Assembly: GCA_015661825.1 (NCBI GenBank)
Contig: DQVI01000244.1
Coordinates: 1 to 64,000, forward strand
Direction: 5' to 3'
Origin: Novosphingobium capsulatum
Lineage (GTDB): Bacteria; Pseudomonadota; Alphaproteobacteria; Sphingomonadales; Sphingomonadaceae
DNA: 64,000 nucleotides
Shown here one piece after another: positions 1 to 8,552 of the stretch; position 1 is the stretch's first letter; every line of letters starts with the position of its first letter. Position numbers and translations under genes: made by a program. The notes under the pieces are model-generated. The model was not told the DNA's origin. It did not search any database and saw only the letters and a list, made by a program, of their open reading frames with translations.

Positions 1-1
1 A

Positions 2-1438
2 GCGCCCGCCGCGCAAGTTGTGGCGCCGGCCCGCCTCGATGCAGCTGCCGCACAGGGCGCTGCGCAAGGGGAGGGCGCCGCCGCGCTCGACCAGTGGTGG
101 ACCGCCTGGGGCGATCCTGCACTCGACAGGCTGGTGGACGCGGCGCTGGCTGCCAATACCGACTTGCGCGTGGCGCGCGCCCATGTCGAGGCCGCGCGCG
201 CGCTCGCCTCGGTGGCCGAGGCCGCGCTCTATCCGACCATCGCCGCGCAAGGGGCGGGCTGGGGCAATGCCGGCGATACCGGGATCGATGGCACGGCAGG
301 TTCGGTCCTGTCGCCCTTCACGCGCGGCGCGACTGGCGGCGGCTATCTGGTTGGCCTTGGCGCGCAGTGGGAGCCGGACATTTTCGGCGGGCGCCATGCC
401 GATGTCGCTGCCGCACAAGCCATGGCTGGCGGGGTCGACTGGATGGCGCAGGGCGTGCGCCTGATGGTCGTGGCCGATGTGGTAGAGAATTACCAGCAAT
501 GGCGCGGGCTTGAGGCGCGGCTTGCGCTGCTCGACCAGAGCCTTGAGGCCACGCGCGCGTTGACCGCGTATGTCGCCGCGCGGCAGGGCACCGGCCAGGC
601 CAGCAAGCCCGACCTGACCCGCGCGCAGGCCGCCGCAGCGTCGCTTGAAGCCGCGCGTCCCCAGCTTCTGGCCCTGATCGATGCGCGCCGCCGGCGCCTT
701 GCGATCCTGTCGGGCGCGCTGCCCGAAGCGATGGTCGACGTGGTGCCGCGGCGCGGGGGCAGCTCCGATCTTGCGGTTCCGCCGCCACCATCGGGGCAAT
801 GGCCCTCGACCATTCTCGAACGCCGCCCCGATGTACGCGCGAGCATGGCCATGGTCGCGGCGCGGGCGGCCAAGCTCAAGAGCTACAAGGCCGATCTCTA
901 CCCGCGTTTCAGCATCGGTTTTTCGGGGCAGAACGGCGAGTTGGGTCTTTCGGGCCTGCCCGGCTTCGGGGGGACGATGGGCCTGCTCAACGTCAAGGCG
1001 AGCGTGCCGATCTTCACCGGCGGGCTCTTGCGCGGGCGGATCGCGGCGGGACAGGCCGAACTGGAAGGTGCGCTGGCCGCGCAGGACCGCACGGTCCTGT
1101 CCTCGCTGGAGGAAGTCGAGACCGCCTATGGCCTGCGCGCCGGGTTCGATGCGCGGGTCACCGGGCTTGTCTCCGCCCGCACGCTCTCGGCCCGCCGGGC
1201 GGACGAGGCACAGGCTTTCTATCGCGCCGGGCGTGTCACGCTGGGCGATGTGCTTCAGGCCCGGCTCGATACGCTGTCCGACGCCGACAAACTCGAACAG
1301 GCCCGCATTGCCCAGCGCAGCGCCACCGTGCAACTCTACCGGGCTTTGGGTGGTGGCTGGAGCCCGCCCGCACCCGGCCCATCCGTTTCATCCGCCCATC
1401 CTGCCCCGCCAGCCTTGCAAGGGAGTTCCCCCCGATGA
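2..1438 (+). CDS. NodT-family RND efflux outer-membrane factor (5' truncated by window)
   Basis: This is the C-terminal part, about 478 codons, of a TolC/OprM/NodT-type outer-membrane channel of a tripartite efflux pump. The reading frame is open to the first base, so the signal peptide and lipobox lie upstream. Family features seen are the helical-hairpin repeats rich in Ala, Gln and Arg, the motif ERRPDV near base 825, and the second repeat with PRFSIGFSGQNG followed by VKASVPIFTGG. Known role: outer-membrane duct for an RND pump; the pump and adaptor genes are expected upstream. The stop codon overlaps the start of the PHA synthase gene (ATGA), an unusual coupling of an efflux gene to polymer synthesis. 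The call of the family is secure; the substrate is unknown. Confidence 0.88.
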   Translation, partial: APAAQVVAPARLDAAAAQGAAQGEGAAALDQWWTAWGDPALDRLVDAALAANTDLRVARAHVEAARALASVAEAALYPTIAAQGAGWGNAGDTGIDGTAGSVLSPFTRGATGGGYLVGLGAQWEPDIFGGRHADVAAAQAMAGGVDWMAQGVRLMVVADVVENYQQWRGLEARLALLDQSLEATRALTAYVAARQGTGQASKPDLTRAQAAAASLEAARPQLLALIDARRRRLAILSGALPEAMVDVVPRRGGSSDLAVPPPPSGQWPSTILERRPDVRASMAMVAARAAKLKSYKADLYPRFSIGFSGQNGELGLSGLPGFGGTMGLLNVKASVPIFTGGLLRGRIAAGQAELEGALAAQDRTVLSSLEEVETAYGLRAGFDARVTGLVSARTLSARRADEAQAFYRAGRVTLGDVLQARLDTLSDADKLEQARIAQRSATVQLYRALGGGWSPPAPGPSVSSAHPAPPALQGSSPR

Positions 1439-3216
1439 CCGAGCCTGCTGCCTACCATCCCCCCGCAGCTCCGCCCCCCGCGCCCGATCCGCTCGACGGT
1501 CTGGCCGCAACCCTCGACCGCGCGGCCTTTGCAGGCATCGCCAGCATGACCGGGGGACTTTCGCCGGTCACCGTGGCCCAGGCCTTTTCCGACTGGGCGC
1601 TCCATCTGTCCGCCTCGCCCGGAAAGCGGCTCGATCTGGTGGGCAAGGCGGTGCGGCAATGGCTGCGCCTGGCCGACCAGTGTTGCCATGGACCCAATCC
1701 TGAACATCCCGGAGCCCCGGCGATCAAGCCCCTGCCACAGGATCACCGCTTCGATGATCCGGCCTGGCAGCAAGGCCCCTTCGGCCTGATCACCCAGTCC
1801 TTCCTGCTTGCCCAGCAGTGGTGGAACAACGCCACGACCGGCATTTCGGGGGTCAGCGCCCATCACGAGGCGATCACTGCCTTTGCGGTCCGCCAGATGC
1901 TCGACATGGCCGCGCCCAGCAATTTTCTGGCGACCAATCCGGTCCTGCAACAGCGCATCCTCGATACCGGCGGGATGTGTCTGGTCGAAGGGGCAAAGCT
2001 GTTCCTTGCCGATCTTGCCGAACTGGCGCGCGGCGGCCCCGATCCGAAGGAAAGTCCGCTCCAGATCGGTCGCGACATCGCCGCCACGCCGGGCAAGGTC
2101 GTCTATCGCAACCGGCTGATCGAACTGATCCAGTACAGCCCGACGACCGCCGAAGTGAAGCCCGAACCGGTGCTGATCGTGCCTGCCTGGATCATGAAAT
2201 ATTACATCCTTGATCTTTCGGCCAACAATTCGCTGATCGCCTGGCTGGTCGGGCAGGGCTATACCGTCTTCGCGATCTCGTGGCACAATCCCACCAGCGA
2301 GGACCGCAACCTCGACATGGACGATTATCGCCAGCTTGGCCCGTTGGCCGCGCTGACGGCGATCCAGGCGATCACTGGCGCGGCGCATATTCATGCGCTC
2401 GGCTATTGCCTGGGCGGAACGCTGCTGAGCATCGCGGCGGCGGCCATGGCGCGCGAGGGCGACGAGCGCCTTGCCTCGATCACCCTGCTGGCCGCGCAGA
2501 CCGACTTTACCGAACCGGGTGAACTGGGCCTGTTCATCGACGAGGGCCAGCTCAACCTGCTCGACAGCATGATGTGGGAACGCGGCTATCTCGACAGCCA
2601 CCAGATGGGCGGCGCGTTCCAGATGCTGCGCCCCAACGATCTGGTGTGGTCGCGCGTCCTCAACGAGTACCTGATGGGCGAGCGGCCGGGCGTCAACGAC
2701 CTGATGGCCTGGAACGCGGACGGGACGCGCATGCCCTATGCCATGCACAGCGAATACCTGCGCCGTCTGTTCCTGCACAACGATCTGGCCGAAGGGCGTT
2801 TTCTGGCCGATGGCCGGGCCATTGCGCTCTCCTCGATCCGCCAGCCGCTGTTCGTGGTGGGCACAGAGACCGACCATGTCGCCCCGTGGCATTCGGTCCA
2901 CAAGATCCACATGCTCACCAGCGCGGCGATCACCTTCGTGCTGACGAGCGGCGGGCACAATGCCGGGATCGTCTCCGAACCGGGCCACAAGCATCGCCAT
3001 TATCACATGCTTGAACGCCGCGAAGGCCAGGCCGCGCTTTCGCCCGACGACTGGCTGACCCAGGCAAATCCTTATGAGGGATCGTGGTGGGAGGCGTGGG
3101 GCCGCTGGCTCGACGCCCATTCCGGCTCTCCCGTGCCGCCTCCGCCGATGGGCGCCCCGGACAAGGGCTATCCCCCGATCGCCGCCGCGCCGGGCACATA
3201 CGTTCTGGAGAACTGA
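1435..3216 (+). CDS. phaC: Class I poly(3-hydroxyalkanoate) synthase PhaC
   Basis: The 593-residue product polymerises (R)-3-hydroxyacyl-CoA into polyhydroxyalkanoate at the granule surface. The lipase-like box GYCLGG carries the nucleophile Cys325; the other triad members are read as Asp480 (in ETDHVAPW) and His508 (in SGGHNAG), close to the numbering of the Ralstonia class I enzyme. Length is typical of class I. The ATG at 1435 overlaps the stop of the efflux gene and has GGGAG upstream; an in-frame extension further upstream is only the shadow of that gene. Downstream genes follow with almost no gaps, so PHA synthesis and acyl phosphate/acetate metabolism are probably co-expressed. Confidence 0.95.
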   Translation: MTEPAAYHPPAAPPPAPDPLDGLAATLDRAAFAGIASMTGGLSPVTVAQAFSDWALHLSASPGKRLDLVGKAVRQWLRLADQCCHGPNPEHPGAPAIKPLPQDHRFDDPAWQQGPFGLITQSFLLAQQWWNNATTGISGVSAHHEAITAFAVRQMLDMAAPSNFLATNPVLQQRILDTGGMCLVEGAKLFLADLAELARGGPDPKESPLQIGRDIAATPGKVVYRNRLIELIQYSPTTAEVKPEPVLIVPAWIMKYYILDLSANNSLIAWLVGQGYTVFAISWHNPTSEDRNLDMDDYRQLGPLAALTAIQAITGAAHIHALGYCLGGTLLSIAAAAMAREGDERLASITLLAAQTDFTEPGELGLFIDEGQLNLLDSMMWERGYLDSHQMGGAFQMLRPNDLVWSRVLNEYLMGERPGVNDLMAWNADGTRMPYAMHSEYLRRLFLHNDLAEGRFLADGRAIALSSIRQPLFVVGTETDHVAPWHSVHKIHMLTSAAITFVLTSGGHNAGIVSEPGHKHRHYHMLERREGQAALSPDDWLTQANPYEGSWWEAWGRWLDAHSGSPVPPPPMGAPDKGYPPIAAAPGTYVLEN

Positions 3217-3219
3217 CCG

Positions 3220-4677
3220 ATGACCTCCACCCCCGCAAATACGCCCGCCCCGGATATGCCTGCCCCGAATATGCCTGCCCCGAATATGATCGAGAATCGC
3301 ACGTTCGAGGAAATCACCGTGGGCGAGAGCGCGCAGATCTCGCGCACGCTCGGCCAGCGCGAGATCCAGCTTTTCGCGCTGGCCTCGGGCGACGTCAATC
3401 CGGCCCATGTCGATCCTGAATTCGCCGCGACCGACATGTTCCACAAGGTCATCGCCCATGGCCTGTGGGGCGGTGGGCTGATCTCGGCAGTGCTGGGAAC
3501 CGAGTTGCCGGGGCCGGGCACGATCTATCTTGAACAGAGCCTGCGCTTCGAGCGACCGGTCGGACTGGGTGACACGATCACCGCGCAGGTCGTCGTTACC
3601 GGAAAGGACGAGCATCACCACTTCGTGACATTCGCCTGTACCTGCACCAACCAGGCGGGCGAGGAAGTGATCTCGGGCATCGCCAAGGTCAAGGCGCCAT
3701 CCGAGAAGATCCGCCGCCCCCGCGCCGCGCTGCCCGATATCCGCTTTGCCGACCACGATGGCTATCGCCGCCTGATGGAAGCGGCGCGCGGCCATCAGGC
3801 CATGCCGGTCGCCGTGGTCCATCCGTGCAGCGTGGCCGCGATCAGCGCGGTGATCGAGGCCTTCGAGGAAGGGCTGATCACGCCGATCCTCGTGGGGCCC
3901 ACCGCCCGCATTCAGGCCGCTGCCAGCGAGGCGGGGGCCGACATTGGCACCTTCCGCATCGTCGATACGCCCCACAGCCATGCCTCCGCCAGCGCGGCGG
4001 TCGCCCTGATTCATTCGGGCGAGGCGCAGGCCCTGATGAAGGGCTCGCTCCATACCGATGAACTGATGGGGGCGGCTGTTTCACGCGATGGGGGCCTGCG
4101 CACCGAAAGGCGCATCAGCCACGTCTACCTGATGGACGTTCCGGGCCATCCGACCCCGCTGCTGATCACCGATGCGGCCATCAATATCGCGCCCAACCTT
4201 CTGGAAAAAGCCGATATAATTCGCAACGCCATCGATCTGGCCCATGTGATCGGGATCGCGCAGCCCAAAGTGGCGATCCTCTCGGCGGTCGAGACGATCA
4301 ACCCGGCGCTGGCCTCGACCCTCGACGCGGCGGCCTTGTGCAAGATGGCGGACCGGGGGCAGATCACCGGCGGCCTGCTCGATGGCCCGCTGGCCTTCGA
4401 CAATGCGATCAGCGCGGCCGCCGCGCGCGAGAAGGGGATCGTCTCGCCCGTGGCCGGACAGGCCGAAATCCTCGTCGTGCCCGATCTGGAAGCGGGTAAC
4501 ATGCTGGCCAAGCAGCTGACGTTCCTGGGCGGGGCCGATGCCGCCGGGATCGTGCTGGGCGCGCGGGTGCCGATCATCCTGACGAGCCGCGCCGACAGCC
4601 TGCGCACGCGCCTCGCTTCGTGCGCGGTGGCGGTGCTGCTGGCAGCAGCAGCCCAGACCGGCGGGAAAAACGCATGA
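3220..4677 (+). CDS. MaoC-like hydratase / phosphate acetyl(butyryl)transferase fusion
   Basis: The 485-residue protein joins two domains. Residues about 25-160 form a MaoC-type hot-dog hydratase (FALASGDVNPAH with the catalytic Asp/His pair). Residues about 185-480 form a phosphate acetyl/butyryl transferase (PTA_PTB). This fusion is known in alphaproteobacteria as bifunctional enoyl-CoA hydratase/phosphate acetyltransferase. It probably supplies acyl-phosphate to the acetate kinase encoded next. GGAG lies 8 bases before the ATG, and only three bases separate it from phaC. The first 20 or so residues are a low-complexity repeat (PAPNM units) encoded by three 15-bp direct repeats, so the mature domain may begin near the Met encoded at 3286. 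Confidence 0.92.
   Translation: MTSTPANTPAPDMPAPNMPAPNMIENRTFEEITVGESAQISRTLGQREIQLFALASGDVNPAHVDPEFAATDMFHKVIAHGLWGGGLISAVLGTELPGPGTIYLEQSLRFERPVGLGDTITAQVVVTGKDEHHHFVTFACTCTNQAGEEVISGIAKVKAPSEKIRRPRAALPDIRFADHDGYRRLMEAARGHQAMPVAVVHPCSVAAISAVIEAFEEGLITPILVGPTARIQAAASEAGADIGTFRIVDTPHSHASASAAVALIHSGEAQALMKGSLHTDELMGAAVSRDGGLRTERRISHVYLMDVPGHPTPLLITDAAINIAPNLLEKADIIRNAIDLAHVIGIAQPKVAILSAVETINPALASTLDAAALCKMADRGQITGGLLDGPLAFDNAISAAAAREKGIVSPVAGQAEILVVPDLEAGNMLAKQLTFLGGADAAGIVLGARVPIILTSRADSLRTRLASCAVAVLLAAAAQTGGKNA
3247..3291 (+). repeat. Three tandem 15-bp repeats in the MaoC-Pta N-terminus
   Basis: Three consecutive 15-base units (GCCCCGAATATGCCT, the first with one change and the last diverging in its final three bases) encode the repeated peptide PAPNM/PAPDM. 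Each unit contains an in-frame ATG, so the repeat multiplies possible start codons. It looks like a recent slippage expansion in a disordered leader. Confidence 0.8.
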
Positions 4678-5897
4678 CCCGCTCGATCATCAGCCTCAAC
4701 TCGGGCTCATCGAGTATCAAGTTTGGCCTCTATCATCTTGAGGAACAAGGGCCGGTCCATGTCGCCGGAGGCAAGCTCGAAGGGATCGGCACGGCCCCGC
4801 GCATCCGCATCCACAGTGATACGGGCGAAGTCCTGCTCGAAAAAAGCTGGGGCGAGGGAACCAAGGACGGCGGCGCCGGGCTGACCCACGAGCCCTTGCT
4901 CAGCGAACTCTACGACTGGGCCCACGATCACCTTCAGGATCACGCCATCGTCGCGGTCGGTCACCGCGTGGTCCATGGCGGTGGGCGCTATTGGGCACCG
5001 CGCCTGATCGACGAGGCGCTCGTTGCCGAACTTGATACCTTTTCCCCGCTTGCCCCGCTCCACCAGCCCCACAACCTCGCCGCGATCCGCGAGATCGCAC
5101 GCAAGGCCCCTCATCTGGTGCAGGTCGCCTGTTTCGACACCGGCTTCCACCATGCCATGCCCGGCGTCGCCACGCGCCTGCCGCTCCCGCGCGCCTATGC
5201 CGCGCGGGGGATGCGCCGCTATGGCTTCCACGGACTGTCCTACGAATATGTCTCGGCCCGTCTGGCCACGCTCGATCCGGCGCTGGCGCAAGGGCGGGTG
5301 ATCGTCGCTCATCTGGGCAACGGGGCGAGCCTTTGCGCGATGCGCGGGGGGGCGAGCGTCGACACCACGATGGGCTTTACCGCGCTCGACGGGCTGATCA
5401 TGGGAACCCGCACCGGCATGCTCGATCCCGGCGCGGTGATCCACCTGCAATTGCAGGAAGGCCTTTCCGCGCACGAGGTCGAAAGCCTGCTCTATCGCCG
5501 CTCGGGCCTGCTGGGCCTGTCCGAACTGTCGAGCGACATGCGCAGCCTTCATGCCAGCGATGATCCGCGCGCGGCTGAAGCCATCGAATCTTTCGTGTGG
5601 ACCGCCGCGCGCCAGATGGGCGCCCTGATGGTCTCGCTCGAAGGGCTCGACGGCCTCGTCTTCACCGCCGGGATCGGCGAGAACGACCCGGTCATCCGCG
5701 CGGCCATCTGCGCGCGCCTGGCCTGGACGGGGCTGGTCCTCGACGAGGCGGCCAATGCGGCAAATGCCCCCGTGATCAGCAGCCCGGAAAGCCGGGTCAT
5801 CGTGCGCGTGATCCCCACTGACGAAGAACGCCAGATCGCGCTTCACACGTTTTCGCTCACCCAGCCTTTCATGGATGCCGACAAGGGAGTTTCCTGA
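4674..5897 (+). CDS. ackA: Acetate kinase AckA
   Basis: The 407-residue acetokinase interconverts acetate plus ATP and acetyl-phosphate plus ADP in the cytoplasm. Family signatures are the N-terminal phosphate loop NSGSSSIKF, GHRVVHGG, the phosphate-binding HLGNGAS and GIGEND near the C-terminus. The ATG overlaps the stop of the Pta fusion (ATGA), which supports translational coupling. The Pta-AckA pair offers an overflow or propionate/acetate route next to PHA synthesis. Confidence 0.96.
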   Translation: MTRSIISLNSGSSSIKFGLYHLEEQGPVHVAGGKLEGIGTAPRIRIHSDTGEVLLEKSWGEGTKDGGAGLTHEPLLSELYDWAHDHLQDHAIVAVGHRVVHGGGRYWAPRLIDEALVAELDTFSPLAPLHQPHNLAAIREIARKAPHLVQVACFDTGFHHAMPGVATRLPLPRAYAARGMRRYGFHGLSYEYVSARLATLDPALAQGRVIVAHLGNGASLCAMRGGASVDTTMGFTALDGLIMGTRTGMLDPGAVIHLQLQEGLSAHEVESLLYRRSGLLGLSELSSDMRSLHASDDPRAAEAIESFVWTAARQMGALMVSLEGLDGLVFTAGIGENDPVIRAAICARLAWTGLVLDEAANAANAPVISSPESRVIVRVIPTDEERQIALHTFSLTQPFMDADKGVS

Positions 5898-6670
5898 TGA
5901 CGCCTCTGGTCGATCTGTCCGGCAAGCGCGGGCTTGTCGTGGGCATTGCCAACGAACATTCGATTGCCGCAGGCTGCGCGGCTGCCTTTGCCCGTTGCGG
6001 GGCGAGCCTTGCGGCAACCTATCTCAATGACAAGGCCAAGCCGTTTGTCGCGCCGGTGGCCGAAAAGCTGGGCGTGGACATGCTGCTTCCGTGCGACGTG
6101 CGCGTGCCGGGCGAACTCGAAGCGGTCTTCGAAACGATCCGCAAGGAGTGGGGAAAGCTCGATTTCGTGCTGCACTCGATTGCCTTTGCCCCGCATGACG
6201 ACCTGTTCGGGCGGGTCGTCGACAGCTCGGCCGAAGGCTTTGCCCTGGCCATGGATGTCTCGTGCCACAGTTTCGTGCGCATGGCCCATCTGGCCGAACC
6301 GCTGATGGACAAGGGCGGGGCCCTGTTGAGCGTGACGTTCTACGGATCGGAGCGCGTGGTTGCGCATTACAACCTCATGGGGCCGGTCAAGGCCGCGCTC
6401 GAAAGCACGACCCGCTATGTCGCCGCCGAACTGGGCGCCAAGGGCATTCGCGCCCACGCCATCTCGCCGGGGCCTATTTCCACGCGGGCGGCCAGCGGGA
6501 TCGACCGGTTCGACGAACTGCTCGACCGTGCCAGCGCGCTGGCCCCGGAAGGCACACTCGCCACGATCGACGATGTGGGCGCACTGGCCGCCTTTCTGGC
6601 CAGCGATGCAGCCCGTCACATAACCGGAACGGTGATTCCGGTTGACGGGGGTGCGCATTTGATGGCTTGA
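5897..6670 (+). CDS. fabI: Enoyl-ACP reductase FabI
   Basis: This 257-residue short-chain dehydrogenase reduces trans-2-enoyl-ACP with NAD(P)H in fatty-acid elongation. The FabI-type active site YNLMGPVK (Tyr-x6-Lys) and the N-terminal GLVVGIANEHSIA nucleotide-binding turn are present. The start overlaps the acetate kinase stop by one base (TGATG). Similar Pta/AckA/FabI groupings occur in rhizobia. It may be a second FabI rather than the housekeeping copy, but that cannot be judged from this window. Confidence 0.92.
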   Translation: MTPLVDLSGKRGLVVGIANEHSIAAGCAAAFARCGASLAATYLNDKAKPFVAPVAEKLGVDMLLPCDVRVPGELEAVFETIRKEWGKLDFVLHSIAFAPHDDLFGRVVDSSAEGFALAMDVSCHSFVRMAHLAEPLMDKGGALLSVTFYGSERVVAHYNLMGPVKAALESTTRYVAAELGAKGIRAHAISPGPISTRAASGIDRFDELLDRASALAPEGTLATIDDVGALAAFLASDAARHITGTVIPVDGGAHLMA

Positions 6671-6683
6671 GCGCCCAGGCGCC

Positions 6684-7478
6684 ATGGACGGGACAATGGA
6701 CAAGGGGCCGGTAACGGAACGACCAGCAACGGATCGAATGGTCATGCCTCACACCCGCAAGGGCCCTTATGGACCATCGGAGAAGCGCGAGACGACCCGT
6801 GCGCGCAACATGGAGAAGATCGAGGCGGCGGCCTGGAAGGTTTTCGCCTCGATAGGCCTCGATGGTGCCACGGTGCGCGATATCGTCACCCAGAGCGATG
6901 TCTCGGCGGGCAGTTTCTACAACTACTTCGGAACCAAGGAGGCTGTCTTCGGGAAGCTGATTGCCGATCTGGTCGATCGCGTCCGCATCGAGGTTGCACA
7001 GGCGCGCGCCAAAAGCGCGCAAGTGGCCGCGCAGGGGCCGGATGGCGTGGCTGTCGAGGATGTCGAGGCCATGCTCGCGCGCGGATACCGGGTGTTCATG
7101 GATGTCGTTCTGGCCATTCCCGAAGGGCCGGCCTTTTTCGAGAAAAACCAGCATCACATCCGCTCACGCCTGTTCGGCGCGCGCCAGATCGATGTCCTGA
7201 TGGCCGATATCGCCGCCAATGTCGACGAACTTGCCGCCTCGCGCGGGCTTTCGCCCGGCGAGCGGCAATTGCTCAGTGCGATCATCTATGCATCGGGGAC
7301 CGAGGCGCTGTTTGTCGCGCTGCGCAGCGGGCAAACGATCAGTGCCGGATACCCCGACTTCCTCGCGCAGTTGCTGGCCCGTGGATTTGGCGCACTGATC
7401 GTTGGTGGCCAGTTCGGCGCTCGCCCGTCAGTCGCCGCGCCAGCGCAAGGCCTCGATCAGCAGGCTGAAAGCCGGTGA
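6684..7478 (+). CDS. TetR-family transcriptional regulator
   Basis: The product has up to 264 residues. A TetR helix-turn-helix spans about residues 38-85 (KVFASIGLDGATVRDIV, then SAGSFYNYFGTKEAVF), followed by a divergent ligand domain. It lies 13 bases after fabI on the same strand and may regulate the PHA/Pta/AckA/FabI genes. The ATG at 6684 is followed by in-frame Met codons at 6696, 6738 and 6744, so about 20 N-terminal residues are uncertain. The 3' end overlaps the end of the convergent LysR gene by 51 bases. Confidence 0.85.
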   Translation: MDGTMDKGPVTERPATDRMVMPHTRKGPYGPSEKRETTRARNMEKIEAAAWKVFASIGLDGATVRDIVTQSDVSAGSFYNYFGTKEAVFGKLIADLVDRVRIEVAQARAKSAQVAAQGPDGVAVEDVEAMLARGYRVFMDVVLAIPEGPAFFEKNQHHIRSRLFGARQIDVLMADIAANVDELAASRGLSPGERQLLSAIIYASGTEALFVALRSGQTISAGYPDFLAQLLARGFGALIVGGQFGARPSVAAPAQGLDQQAESR

Positions 7479-8330
7479 AGCCTGTCGGCGGCTCGGATAA
7501 TAGAGGTGATAGCCGGGGAAAGGCGGGCACCAGTCTTCGAGTACGCGAATGAGACGGCCTTCCTCGATAGCCTCGGAAACCTGATCCTCGATGGTCACCG
7601 CAAGGCCGAGCCCGGCTTCGGCGGCATCGATGGCGAGTTCCGTGCCCGCAAAGGTAAGCTGCCCGTCGACCCGCACATTCATCACGCGTCCGTCCTTCTC
7701 GAACTCCCACGCATAGAGCCCGCCTGCGGTGGGCATGCGCCAATTGATGCACGAATGGGCGGACAGGTCGTGCGGGGTAAGCGGGATCGGGTTGCGTTCG
7801 AAATAGGAAGGCGCGCCCACGCAGGCCATGCGCAGTTGCGGCCCGACGCGCACGGCGATCATGTCGCGGTCGATCGCTTCGCCCAGGCGGATCCCGGCAT
7901 CGAAACGCTCCTCGACAATATCGACGAAGCCATTGTTGACGTTCACTTCGACATGGATGTCGGGATATTCGGGCAGGAGCGTGCGCAGGACCGGCCAGAG
8001 CACCGTGCGCGCCACATTATCGGTCACCGTCAGGCGGATATTGCCGGCAGGCTTGTCGCGCAGGCTGGTGATCTCGCTGATGCCGGTGGCGATCTGGTCG
8101 AGCGCCGGGCCGATCACCTCGACCATGCGGTCTCCCGCATCGGTGGGCGAGACCGCACGGGTCGTCCGCGTCAGCAGGCGGACACCGACCTTGGATTCCA
8201 GGCGCCGCATCGCGTGGCTGAGCGCCGATTGCGAAGTCCCCAGACGAGCCGCGGCGCGGGTGAAGCTGCGTTCCTCGGCCACGACCAGAAATGCCGCCAG
8301 CGAGGCGAGGTCGGAACGGTCATAGCTCAT
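7428..8330 (-). CDS. LysR-family transcriptional regulator
   Basis: The 300-residue protein has the LysR helix-turn-helix (residues about 5-63, FLVVAEERSFTRAAARLGTS) and a type-2 periplasmic-binding-like effector domain from about residue 90. Its 3' end overlaps the TetR gene tail to tail. It belongs to the common proteobacterial group that regulates oxidoreductases. The upstream neighbour on this strand is the guanidine/urea operon, but a hairpin separates them, so a regulatory link is not supported. Confidence 0.9.
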   Translation of the reverse strand: MSYDRSDLASLAAFLVVAEERSFTRAAARLGTSQSALSHAMRRLESKVGVRLLTRTTRAVSPTDAGDRMVEVIGPALDQIATGISEITSLRDKPAGNIRLTVTDNVARTVLWPVLRTLLPEYPDIHVEVNVNNGFVDIVEERFDAGIRLGEAIDRDMIAVRVGPQLRMACVGAPSYFERNPIPLTPHDLSAHSCINWRMPTAGGLYAWEFEKDGRVMNVRVDGQLTFAGTELAIDAAEAGLGLAVTIEDQVSEAIEEGRLIRVLEDWCPPFPGYHLYYPSRRQASPAFSLLIEALRWRGD

Positions 8331-8506
8331 GACGGTGTACTCTCGTGGGTCCGCAGGACGTTGCTCGCAAAGCCCGTCCTGCTGCCCATCGGCGAGGTCA
8401 GCAGGCGCGTCATCGTGCGAGGAACGGAACCCGAACTTCTAGCCGCCCGCCATACATGTTGCAACCGTGCGGAGTATTCTGCCGGTCGTGATAGCTGTTC
8501 ATGAAT

Positions 8507-8534
8507 GTCCCGCGAGCGGACAGGCTCGCGGGAC
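8507..8534 (-). terminator. Strong GC hairpin downstream of the guanidine operon
   Basis: A perfect 11-bp stem (GTCCCGCGAGC paired with GCTCGCGGGAC) with a 6-base loop lies about 20 bases past the stop of the beta-propeller gene. It is the likely 3' end of the long minus-strand operon. There is no long T run, so it could instead be an mRNA-stabilising stem. Confidence 0.6.
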
Positions 8535-8552
8535 GAAAGGGAATGAACCGGG

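Noticed and set aside
1336-4053. A 905-codon minus-strand open frame across phaC and the MaoC-Pta gene
   Set aside because: Arg/Gly/His-rich shadow of the real genes in GC-rich DNA; it covers three genes with clear motifs on the other strand.
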